Assembly: GCF_007341385.1 (NCBI RefSeq)
Contig: NZ_VJYD01000006.1
Coordinates: 124,001-188,000, forward strand
Length of the DNA stretch: 64,000 bases
Reading direction: 5' to 3'
DNA from: Flavobacterium daemonense
GTDB taxonomy: Bacteria; Bacteroidota; Bacteroidia; Flavobacteriales; Flavobacteriaceae
Shown here one piece after another: positions 35,701-42,549 of this stretch. Each line of letters begins with the position of its first letter. Position 1 is the stretch's first letter. The position numbers were made by a program, and so were the translations under genes. The notes beneath the pieces were generated by a model that searched no databases, had not been told where the DNA came from, and worked only from the letters and a program-made list of their open reading frames with translations.

Positions 35701-36397
35701 AAAAATCAGGTTTATCTGCCGATTTCGGTGCAAATTGCTGCACTTTTGGTCCTTTTACAAAAGCAACGTTGTCTTTGTAAGCAGATACAATATCGTTAGG
35801 ATTTTCCTGAGATGTTTTTTTGATTAATTTGAAAAGAGAAGTTTCTTTTTCTTCACCGTCGATTACAAATGTTCCATTAAAGATTTTGTGACGGCAGTGT
35901 TCTGAATTTGCTTGTGAGAAAGCAAAAATTTCAGAATCAGTTAATTTTCTTCCAAGTTTAGTCGAAAGATTATTTAAGTAATCAACTTCTTCTTCGCTTA
36001 AAGCTAAACCTTCTACTTTGTTGTAAGTTGCAATATCATCAATCTCTAAAATTGGTTCTGGCTGAATGTTGATAGTGAAGATTTCTTGATCTAATTCGTT
36101 GAATTTTTGAGAAAGCATTGGGTCAAAATCAGTAAAATCTTCCGTTGCAGGGTGAAATTCTTCAATTCTGATAATGCCAGAAATTCCCATGTTTTGAGTA
36201 ATTTCTACAGCATTTGTACTCCAAGGTGTAATCATAGTTGCGCGAGGACCAACAAAGAAACCTGTCAATGCAGATTTTTCAATCTTATTCGCGTCGGCAA
36301 AAAGCCAGTTTAATTTTGAAATGTCTTGAGCTGAAATTTCGTTTTGCGTTTGTACTGCAAAAACAGTTTTGCTTTGGTTTTCAAAGAAATGGATCAT
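32744..36397 (-). CDS. purL: Phosphoribosylformylglycinamidine synthase (large, fused type)
   Basis: 1217 residues. It catalyses the ATP- and glutamine-dependent conversion of FGAR to FGAM in purine biosynthesis. A PurS-like N-terminus is followed by a linker, then two AIRS-type synthase halves (SQANSEHCRHKIFNG; GGAAVSSADTGAFGSG; AGHDIGSGGLITTLLE), and a C-terminal glutaminase (KAAIIREKGSNSEREMA; catalytic Cys in VGICNGCQLFMEL; His in the PHIERS region). The full-length single polypeptide is the form used by Bacteroidota and proteobacteria, not the PurS/Q/L split. It is a single gene with its own terminator. Confidence 0.95.
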   Translation of the reverse strand: MIHFFENQSKTVFAVQTQNEISAQDISKLNWLFADANKIEKSALTGFFVGPRATMITPWSTNAVEITQNMGISGIIRIEEFHPATEDFTDFDPMLSQKFNELDQEIFTINIQPEPILEIDDIATYNKVEGLALSEEEVDYLNNLSTKLGRKLTDSEIFAFSQANSEHCRHKIFNGTFVIDGEEKETSLFKLIKKTSQENPNDIVSAYKDNVAFVKGPKVQQFAPKSADKPDFYEIKEFDSVISLKAETHNFPTTVEPFNGAATGSGGEIRDRLAGGQGSLPLAGTAVYMTSYSRLNDDRKWENAVEERKWLYQTPMDILIKASNGASDFGNKFGQPLITGSVLTFEHEEENRKIGYDKVIMQAGGIGYGKLDQSIKHKPQEGDKIVILGGENYRIGMGGAAVSSADTGAFGSGIELNAIQRSNPEMQKRAANAIRGLVESDNNPIVSIHDHGAGGHLNCLSELVEETGGLIDLDKLPVGDPTLSAKEIIGNESQERMGLVIGQKDIDTLQRIADRERSPMYEVGDVTGDHRFTFESKSNGSKPMDYALEDFFGSSPKTVMTDKTIDRKYADVAYNAADFETYLKDVLRLEAVASKDWLTNKVDRCVGGKVAKQQNAGPLQLPLNNVGVMALDYLGKEGIATSIGHAPIAALIDPVAGSRNAIAESLSNIIWAPIKDQLKGISLSANWMWACKNEGEDARLYDAVQGCSDFAIELGINIPTGKDSLSMKQKYPNDEVIAPGTVIISAAGNCTDIRKVVEPVLQKNGDSIYYINLSQDDFKLGGSSFAQIRNTIGNETSTIKDSAFFKNAFNTIQDLIGETQILAGHDIGSGGLITTLLELCFADVNLGAKIDFSAFAEKDLLKILFAENIGIVFQAKSDAAVEAKLNANNIEFFKIGSVTSTASLEVGNWILDIPTYRDVWFETSYLLDQKQSKNGRAQARFENYKNQVLNYTFPAHFTGKKPEIDNSKPRPKAAIIREKGSNSEREMANAMYLAGFDVKDVHMTDLISGRETLEDIQFIGAVGGFSNSDVLGSAKGWAGAFLYNEKAKTALDNFFKREDTLSVGICNGCQLFMELEVINPEHEVHGKMHHNESQKHESIFTSVKVQENNSVMLSTLAGSTLGVWVSHGEGKFKLPYSEDKYNIVSKYAYEGYPANPNGSDYNTAMMCDKTGRHLVMMPHIERSTFQWNWAHYPKDRNDEVSPWHEAFVNARKWIEKN

Positions 36398-36869
36398 TTG
36401 TGTAGTTTGTTGTATTGAGGTGCAAATTTAGTCAATCTAAACCGAAAAAAAAAGCAAGAAACTGAGCCTTTTTAATTATTTATTTTTCCTCTTTTTTGCC
36501 CTAAAAATGCAATTTTTTTGCTGATTTTGGCTTCCAAAATTTAACATTTTTTGATCCCTAATTTTTCCTTGTAAACACGTGTCATTTTTCAGCTTTGAAT
36601 CAAAAAAGCACTTTTTCGCGAATGTTAGATTCTTAAAATATAATTACAAATTTTTCTAAAGTAAATCCGAGAAATTTGCAGAATTGGTAAATTTTAATCT
36701 CGCAAAGACGCGAAGGCGCAAAGATTTTTTGTCTTTTTTTGTCATTTCTCCTCCGTCGAAATGACAAATTTTTGGATAATTTATTTAAAAAACATGGCGA
36801 CTTTGAGCCTTTGCGCGCAAAATTCGCAAAGAACTTAAATTTTCTTAAATCACTTATATGGTGGAAAAA
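36398..36869. repeat. Intergenic gap filled by several repeat fragments
   Basis: No gene is seen. From 36699 on lie a CGCAAAGACGCGAAGGCGCA fragment paired with TTTGCGCGCAAAATTCGCAA (to about 36830), a nested half of the GTCATTTC family (TGTCATTTCTCCTCCGTCG, 36731-36770), and a right-end motif of the MITE-like element (ATCACTTATATGGT, 36849-36862). Three families are thus packed inside one another. 36398-36690 shows nothing beyond A+T-rich sequence and a possible -7 box for purL at 36423-36430. Confidence 0.5.
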
Positions 36870-38381
36870 TTATTTTGGGAAGTCCTGACTCTGATAAGCG
36901 CCCAAATCCGGAGGAGAAGTTCTTGTAATTCCTAAAATATCAAGCGGAATTATATAAGCCGGATTCCCTTTCGCGAAAGCGGCAGAAGTTTTATCAATAT
37001 TCAATTTATTCTGATTGACATTATAAAACTTCGGATTTTCATTCAGAATAATGTTGTTATAATGTTGTGTGTCCGTTTTGAATTGATAATCTGGGTTTGT
37101 TGTAGAACTGCTGAATTTCAAAAGACAATTGTTCAACTGATAAACAAACGGCGCATTTGTATTTTTGCTTAAATTGAATTCGTTTGTGTTTGAACCATAA
37201 ATGATGCAATTATTGAAAGTCGCCTGCGTAAGCGGATTCGTTTCAGGTGTTTTTCCGGCCAAACTATTGCTCAAATTGACCGCAAAATGCGAACTGCTTT
37301 GCCAATTATTATTGAAAGTACAATGTATAAAACTATAATTTCCACCATAAACACAAGATAAACTGGATAATCCACAATAATTAATAACTAGATTTTCTCC
37401 GTTTATTAAAGTGTTTTGAGCCAAAATCCCATATTCGGAACAATTGTAAATTTGGGTGTTTTTAATTTGAATCGTACTTGCTGTATTTCTGATATCTAAT
37501 CCCGCAACAGCATTTTTCAGCGTTAAATTTTTGATCGAATGGTTATTGCTTCCGTTTTCCAGAATAACGGATATCCATTGCCCTGGAATATCAGAATAAA
37601 GAGATTCTAAACGATCGCCTTCAAAAATCACTTCATTCTCGAGTTTTTCGGTTGTCGATTTTGCGCCATTAATTTGTAGAGAAGCATTTTTGCCAACATA
37701 CAATCCAGAATTAGTGTGAAAATGAATTCTAGAACCTGCTTCAAAAGTTACTGTTTTATTTTCTGGAACTCCCGCGTAACCGTAAATTACATATGGTTTT
37801 TGTTTGGTAAAAATCAGTTCGTTTCCGTTTGCAGGGTCATTTTCGCTTAAATAAAATCCGTCAACATCTTTACCGTCAATTTTGATTTTTTCTTTTGTTC
37901 CGTCAGGATTTTGATTTGGATAAAGAAAAACAGCGTCCTGAATCAAAGTAACCAAAGCGACTTCTTGCAGATTCGCGCCACTGTCAAATTGGATTTCATC
38001 CGTATAAAGAAAATCAGTCGGATTTGCGTCTGTAATATCTGCCGTAGTTTCGATAAAGATGTACAAACTATCTTTTGCTAAGAGTGTGACGTCTTTGAAG
38101 ATTTTTCCGTTGTTGCCACTCATTCCGTCAACCGTCATGCGGTATTTTGAGTTCAAGCCTTTTTTGAACTGCACAATCGGAATCGAAATGTCATTTTTGC
38201 TACGGTTGTAAACTTTCAATTGATACGTGCTTGAACCGATATTTTTAAAAACAGTATCCAAATAAACAGTGTCTTTTGAAAACTTCAAATCTCCAGTGCT
38301 GGCAACAGTATCAAAATCAGTTCGGCAAGAACTAAAAGATAGAATTAAACCCAGAACTAAGATTGAAAAGTATTGACGCAT
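36870..38381 (-). CDS. Lipoprotein with right-handed beta-helix region
   Basis: 503 residues. The signal peptide ends at FSSC19, so it is lipid-anchored. Residues about 30-140 form an Ig-like domain (TVYLDTVFKNIGSSTYQLKVYNRS). Residues about 190-440 are a series of short beta rungs with Asn ladders (FEAGSRIHFHTNSGLYVGKN, NHSIKNLTLKNAVAGLDIRN, FIHCTFNNNW), typical of pectate-lyase-like helices. No lyase residues are clear, so it may be a surface binding or structural protein. The neighbouring genes give no clue. Confidence 0.65.
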   Translation of the reverse strand: MRQYFSILVLGLILSFSSCRTDFDTVASTGDLKFSKDTVYLDTVFKNIGSSTYQLKVYNRSKNDISIPIVQFKKGLNSKYRMTVDGMSGNNGKIFKDVTLLAKDSLYIFIETTADITDANPTDFLYTDEIQFDSGANLQEVALVTLIQDAVFLYPNQNPDGTKEKIKIDGKDVDGFYLSENDPANGNELIFTKQKPYVIYGYAGVPENKTVTFEAGSRIHFHTNSGLYVGKNASLQINGAKSTTEKLENEVIFEGDRLESLYSDIPGQWISVILENGSNNHSIKNLTLKNAVAGLDIRNTASTIQIKNTQIYNCSEYGILAQNTLINGENLVINYCGLSSLSCVYGGNYSFIHCTFNNNWQSSSHFAVNLSNSLAGKTPETNPLTQATFNNCIIYGSNTNEFNLSKNTNAPFVYQLNNCLLKFSSSTTNPDYQFKTDTQHYNNIILNENPKFYNVNQNKLNIDKTSAAFAKGNPAYIIPLDILGITRTSPPDLGAYQSQDFPK

Positions 38382-38394
38382 TTGAATGATTTTT

Positions 38395-38466
38395 TAGCCA
38401 CGAATTACACAAATTTCCACGAATTTTATTTCAATTTAATTCGTGGAAATTTGTGTAATTCGTGGC
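38395..38466. repeat. Palindromic repeat, GCCACGAATT family
   Basis: Arms at 38395-38425 and 38437-38466 (TAGCCACGAATTACACAAAT and its complement). A half hairpin of a related AATCTGTGGCA type follows at 38478-38515. Confidence 0.7.
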
Positions 38467-38655
38467 AACATATTTTTTTAAATCCTTTTAATCTGTGTAA
38501 TCTGTGGCAAAAAAAATAACCAAAGATTAATATTTGATTGTTTTTGTAAAAATAGCAAAAAACTGACAAGTTCATAAATGATTTTTAATTTTAGAATCGG
38601 ATTTTAGATTTATGTGTTATCTTTCTTTAATTTTACGATTTTAAAGTTTATTTTA

Positions 38656-39087
38656 ATGAATTATACAAAAGAGCAAATTTTAGCGCGCTGTAATGAGTTT
38701 TCGAAAAACACATTAATGGAAACGCTGAAAATTGAATATATCGATGCAGGAGAAGATTTTTTAACTGCAAAAATGCATGTAAATCCGAGCGTTCACCAGC
38801 CAATGGGATTGCTTCATGGCGGTGCTTCTGTAGCTTTGGCGGAAAGCGTTGGAAGTGCGGCTTCTTTCTTTTTTATCAATCCGAAAGAGCAGGAAGTAAG
38901 AGGGATTGAAATTTCGGCAAATCACTTGAAAAGCATTCGCGAAGGGTATGTTTTTGGGACAGCCAGAATTATCCATAAAGGAAGAACAGTTCACTTGTGG
39001 GAAATTAGAATTACTGATGAAGAAGGAAATTTGGTTTCGCTTTGCAAATTGACGAACATGGTTTTGGACAGAAAGAAAAGTGAATAA
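38656..39087 (+). CDS. Hotdog-fold acyl-CoA thioesterase, probable DHNA-CoA thioesterase
   Basis: 143 residues from the Met at 38656; an upstream Met at 38614 adds a hydrophobic stretch unlike the family, so I reject it. The hotdog signature is HQPMGLLHGGASVALAES with His54 and the catalytic Glu63, the same place as in MenI/EntH. It probably hydrolyses 1,4-dihydroxy-2-naphthoyl-CoA in menaquinone synthesis, since it lies 3 bases before an isochorismate synthase gene. A general phenylacetyl-type substrate (PaaI) cannot be excluded. Confidence 0.75.
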   Translation: MNYTKEQILARCNEFSKNTLMETLKIEYIDAGEDFLTAKMHVNPSVHQPMGLLHGGASVALAESVGSAASFFFINPKEQEVRGIEISANHLKSIREGYVFGTARIIHKGRTVHLWEIRITDEEGNLVSLCKLTNMVLDRKKSE

Positions 39088-39090
39088 ATT

Positions 39091-40155
39091 ATGAATCCAT
39101 TTTTCTTAAAAATTAAAAATCATAAAGAGCAGAATTTGCCTTTTGTGCTTTATTCAAAACCCAATACTTCGGATCTAGTTGGGATTTTACAACAGAATAA
39201 TACTTTATTTACCGTTTCAGATTATAGCGAAAAAGGATTTGTTTTTGCTTCTTTTGATGAAAAACAATTGATTCTGATTCCAGAAAATGAATCTGAAATT
39301 ATTACTTCTGAAAAAGAAATTACTTCATTTGAACCAATCGAAATTGACGATTTAAATTTTGATCCAGAAGCTAAATTTCAGTATGAATATTTGGTTGCGC
39401 AGGGAATTCAGGCAATTAAAAATGAAGAATTCAAAAAAGTAGTTTTGTCGAGAAGCGAGGAAGTGCCTTTGTCTGAATTTGATTTCATTGAAACTTTTCA
39501 GCATTTGGTTCAATTATATCCAGCGACTTTCTGTTATTGTTTTTTTCATCCAAAAATTGGACTTTGGATGGGAGCAACGCCAGAAAAACTTTTGAAGGCA
39601 AACGGAAATGTTTTCGAAACCATGGCTTTGGCGGGAACACAGAAAGACAATCAGGAAACCGATATTGTCTGGCAGCAAAAAGAAAAAGATGAACAGCAAT
39701 TTGTAACTGACTTTATCGTAAAAAGACTCAGGGAATTTACAGCTTCGGTTGTAGTTTCTGAACCTTATAGTTTAAAAGCCGGATCGATTTGGCATATTAA
39801 AACCGATATTTCGGGAGTTTTAAAAGAAAATTCTACATTGGAAGAAGTGATTGATACGTTACACCCAACTCCAGCCGTATGCGGACTTCCAAAAAAGAAA
39901 TCAAAAGCTTTTATTTTGGAAAACGAAAAGTATGATAGAACTTTCTATACCGGTTTTTTAGGTGAATTAAATAGCACTTTTTCAGGAAACAACGCAAGTT
40001 CCGATTTATTTGTAAATTTACGATGCATGCAGATTCAAGAAAATAAAGCGATTTTGTACATGGGCTGCGGTATCACAAAAGAAAGTAATCCCGAAAAAGA
40101 ATGGGAGGAAAGCGTCAATAAATCAATGACGATGAAAAGAGTTTTGAGAAAATAA
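39091..40155 (+). CDS. menF: Isochorismate synthase (chorismate-binding)
   Basis: 354 residues. It converts chorismate to isochorismate, the first step of menaquinone synthesis. Family motifs are present: LSRSEEVPLS, the ATPEKLLKANGNVFETMALAG region that binds chorismate and magnesium, and HPTPAVCGLPK near residue 265. C-terminal YMGCGITKESNPEKEWEE carries the metal-binding Glu residues. An EntC role (siderophore) is possible but no entB/entE genes are nearby. It is in an operon with the thioesterase gene (3-base gap). Confidence 0.85.
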   Translation: MNPFFLKIKNHKEQNLPFVLYSKPNTSDLVGILQQNNTLFTVSDYSEKGFVFASFDEKQLILIPENESEIITSEKEITSFEPIEIDDLNFDPEAKFQYEYLVAQGIQAIKNEEFKKVVLSRSEEVPLSEFDFIETFQHLVQLYPATFCYCFFHPKIGLWMGATPEKLLKANGNVFETMALAGTQKDNQETDIVWQQKEKDEQQFVTDFIVKRLREFTASVVVSEPYSLKAGSIWHIKTDISGVLKENSTLEEVIDTLHPTPAVCGLPKKKSKAFILENEKYDRTFYTGFLGELNSTFSGNNASSDLFVNLRCMQIQENKAILYMGCGITKESNPEKEWEESVNKSMTMKRVLRK

Positions 40156-40320
40156 GTTTCAAGTTTAAAGTTTCAAGTTTTAGCATGTATAACCGCAAAG
40201 TTCGCAAAGATTTACGCTATGAACGCTAATTTTTTTTGCGAACCTTGCGCTAAACCTTTGCGAACTTTGCGGTTAAAATTATGTTCAAAGTCAAGCAACT
40301 TGAAACTTGAAACCTGAAAC
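40155..40320. repeat. Nested inverted repeats (two families)
   Basis: The outer pair is AGTTTCAAGTTTAAAGTTTC at 40155-40174 with the complementary AACTTGAAACTTGAAACCTG near 40297-40318. The inner pair is AACCGCAAAGTTCGCAAAG (40191-40209) with its exact complement (40256-40274). One palindrome has inserted in, or grown around, another. Confidence 0.7.
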
Positions 40321-40352
40321 AAAACAAACAAAAAACAAAAAACAAAAAAACA

Positions 40353-41069
40353 ATGAAATTAGACATATTAGCCTTTGGCGCACATCCAGACGACGTAGAA
40401 TTAGGTTGTGCTGGAACCATTTTAAAAGAAGTTTCTCTAGGGAAAAAAGTTGGGATTGTTGATTTGACGCGTGGCGAATTAGGAACGCGCGGGACGGCAG
40501 AAATTAGAGATCAAGAAGCAAAAGACGCTGCAAAGATTTTAGGTGTTCTAGTTCGTGAAAATCTTGCAATGCGCGACGGTTTTTTTGTGAACGATGAAAA
40601 ACATCAATTAGAAGTCATTAAAATGATTCGTAAATATAAACCTGAAATTGTTTTGTGCAACGCAATCGACGATCGTCATATTGATCACGGAAAAGGAAGC
40701 AGATTAGTTTCTGATGCTTGTTTTTTATCGGGTTTGATGAAAATTGAAACTTCTATTGATGGAGTGCCACAAGAAGCTTGGAGACCTAAAGTTGTGTATC
40801 ATTATATTCAATGGAAAAACATTACTCCAGATTTTGTTGTAGACATTACTGGCTTTGAAAAAAAGAAGGTCGAAGCGATTTCAGCATACAAAACGCAGTT
40901 TTACGACCCGAACTCAAAAGAACCTGCGACGCCTATAACAAGCAAAAACTTTTTTGAAAGTTTAAATTACCGCGCGCAGGACTTAGGAAGATTAGTTGGT
41001 AAAGATTTTGCCGAAGGTTTTACTGTTGAAAGGTGTTTGGCAGTCAATAGCTTAGAAAATTTGATTTAA
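40353..41069 (+). CDS. bshB1: Bacillithiol biosynthesis deacetylase
   Basis: 238 residues. It removes the acetyl group from N-acetylglucosaminyl-malate in bacillithiol synthesis, a zinc-dependent LmbE/PIG-L-type reaction. The metal motif AHPDDVE (His11, Asp13, Asp14, Glu16) and the later DRHIDHGKG (His pair near 113-116) are present, with RGELGTRGTAEIR after the first strand. BshA and BshC are not in the window. Length is normal and the start follows a T/A-rich leader. Confidence 0.9.
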   Translation: MKLDILAFGAHPDDVELGCAGTILKEVSLGKKVGIVDLTRGELGTRGTAEIRDQEAKDAAKILGVLVRENLAMRDGFFVNDEKHQLEVIKMIRKYKPEIVLCNAIDDRHIDHGKGSRLVSDACFLSGLMKIETSIDGVPQEAWRPKVVYHYIQWKNITPDFVVDITGFEKKKVEAISAYKTQFYDPNSKEPATPITSKNFFESLNYRAQDLGRLVGKDFAEGFTVERCLAVNSLENLI

Positions 41070-41096
41070 TTTTTATGAAAATTTTTCATTTTTTTC

Positions 41097-41127
41097 TTTG
41101 CAGAACTGAACCTTTGTTCTATATTTG
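41097..41127 (+). promoter_or_regulatory. Bacteroidota consensus promoter of tRNA-His
   Basis: TTTG (41097-41100), exactly 19 bases, then TATATTTG (41120-41127), the best match to the phylum's consensus that I found in this window. It is 19 bases upstream of the tRNA 5' end. Confidence 0.85.
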
Positions 41128-41145
41128 CACTCGCTAAGCAAAAAT

Positions 41146-41220
41146 GGTGGTTGTAGCTCAGCTGGTTAGAGTAGCGGTTTGTGGTGCCGCGGGTCGCCGG
41201 TTCGAACCCGGTCAGCCACC
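41146..41220 (+). tRNA. tRNA-His (anticodon GTG)
   Basis: A full cloverleaf can be drawn. The acceptor stem has an encoded extra G at 41146 (position -1) facing C41220, the identity feature of histidine tRNA. D arm GCTC, anticodon stem GCGGT/GCCGC with loop TTGTGGT (GTG), T arm GCCGG-TTCGAAC-CCGGT. One G-T pair occurs in the acceptor. CCA is not encoded. Confidence 0.95.
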
Positions 41221-41228
41221 CAGATTTA

Positions 41229-41257
41229 AAGCCTTGAAGAAATTCAAGGCTTTTTTT
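41229..41257 (+). terminator. Intrinsic terminator after tRNA-His
   Basis: AAGCCTTGAA (41229-41238) and TTCAAGGCTT (41243-41252) form a perfect stem, with T to 41257. Confidence 0.85.
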
Positions 41258-41271
41258 GTGCGTTTTTTTAA

Positions 41272-41539
41272 AACCATATAAGTTATATAAGTTCAGTTTA
41301 GATTAAGGCTGAATAATTAATAAGGTTTAAAAAAGAAGATTTAAATAAAGAAACTAATATTCAAATATAGCCCGTGGTTGCAACCACCGGGATGCTAAAA
41401 TAGATATAGAAATAAATCGTGATATGCGTTGCGCTCCAGCGATTGAAACCGCTGGCTATGTTTTCTAATATGACCTCTATTTGATTTTTTATTGAAATAC
41501 AACCAAAGTCTAAAATGAACTTATATCACTTATATGGTT
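41272..41539. repeat. MITE-like element with long terminal inverted repeats (copy B)
   Basis: 268 bases with the same ends as the 140-base copy at 13890-14029 (left AACCATATAAGTTATATAAG, right end ACTTATATGGTT). The core differs: it holds a AGCCCGTGGTTGCAACCACC hairpin and a CTCCAGCGATTGAAACCGC segment. It has no coding capacity. One shared end with two cores suggests that cores insert into or replace each other. Confidence 0.65.
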
Positions 41540-41544
41540 CAAAA

Positions 41545-41579
41545 AAACAAAAAAAAGCATGACGGTTACATCATGCTTT
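41545..41579 (-). terminator. Terminator of the metallopeptidase gene
   Basis: AAAGCATGA (41554-41562) and TCATGCTTT (41571-41579); T run on the minus strand into the adjacent repeat. Confidence 0.75.
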
Positions 41580-41607
41580 CTTGCGGTTATTATATTTGGT
41601 TTATGTA

Positions 41608-42456
41608 TTATTGAATTTCTTCAAAGGTTGTACCTTGTTTGATGTCTCCGGTTTTAAAACCTTTTTTGAACCAGTACATTCTTTGTTCAGATGTTCCGTG
41701 AGTGAAGGAATCAGGAACTACATGTCCTTGCATTTTGCTTTGAATCGCGTCGTCTCCAACTGCATTTGCTGCACTTAAAGCTTCATCAATATCTCCGGTA
41801 TCTAAATTCTGCTGATTGTAATGTGCCCAAACTCCCGCATAAAAATCGGCTTGAAGTTCTAGGGCAACAGAAAGTTTATTAGCCTCTGCTTCACTTTTTC
41901 CTTCTTGTTCCTGACGCATTTTTGCCGATGTTCCAAGTAAAGTCTGAATGTGATGACCAATTTCGTGCGCTATAACATAAGCAATCGCAAAATCACCTCC
42001 TTTTGCACCAAATTTGTTTTTTAATTCCTCAAAAAATGCCAAATCCATATATACTTTTCGATCGCCCGGACAATAAAATGGTCCAGATGCTGATGATGCT
42101 CCACCACAAGCAGTTTGAACAGAACCTCTAAAAAGAACTAATTTCGGTTTTTCATAAGTCATGCCATGCTCCTCAAAAATTTTGCCCCAAATATCTTCGG
42201 TATCAGCCAAAGTCACTCTGACAAAATTGCCCATTTCCTCATCTTCTTTGCTTAAAGGAGCTGCAGCTTCTGTCTGAGTCTGCCCGCCTTGCATTTGTTC
42301 CAAAACTGGCGCTATTTGCTTGCCTGTTTCTCCGCCAAAAACATTCAGCAACAAAATAATAATTCCGACAACGCCACCTCCAATTGCTACTTTGCCTCCA
42401 GAAATCGATCTTCGGTCTTCAACATTATCGCTTTGTCTTCTGCCTTGCCATTTCAT
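41608..42456 (-). CDS. Neutral zinc metallopeptidase (YpfJ/KPN_02809 type)
   Basis: 282 residues. An N-terminal basic segment (MKWQGRRQSDNVEDRR) and one Gly-rich membrane helix (about 23-42) are followed by a zinc-peptidase domain. The motif HEIGHH spans 164-169 (zinc His164 and His168, catalytic Glu165), and GTSEQRMYWFKKGF near the C-terminus is family-typical. The domain lies outside the inner membrane. Substrates are unknown. It is a single gene. Confidence 0.85.
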   Translation of the reverse strand: MKWQGRRQSDNVEDRRSISGGKVAIGGGVVGIIILLLNVFGGETGKQIAPVLEQMQGGQTQTEAAAPLSKEDEEMGNFVRVTLADTEDIWGKIFEEHGMTYEKPKLVLFRGSVQTACGGASSASGPFYCPGDRKVYMDLAFFEELKNKFGAKGGDFAIAYVIAHEIGHHIQTLLGTSAKMRQEQEGKSEAEANKLSVALELQADFYAGVWAHYNQQNLDTGDIDEALSAANAVGDDAIQSKMQGHVVPDSFTHGTSEQRMYWFKKGFKTGDIKQGTTFEEIQ

Positions 42457-42549
42457 AATCTATTATATTTAAACTTATTATGTTTTTATTAATACGAATT
42501 TATATATTTTTCGGCAATAATAAGGCAACGGAAACCAATTTGTTTTCAA

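Noticed and set aside
38614..38655. Longer start of the thioesterase
   Set aside because: The extension MLSFFNFTILKFILM is hydrophobic and unlike the family; the Met at 38656 gives the normal length.
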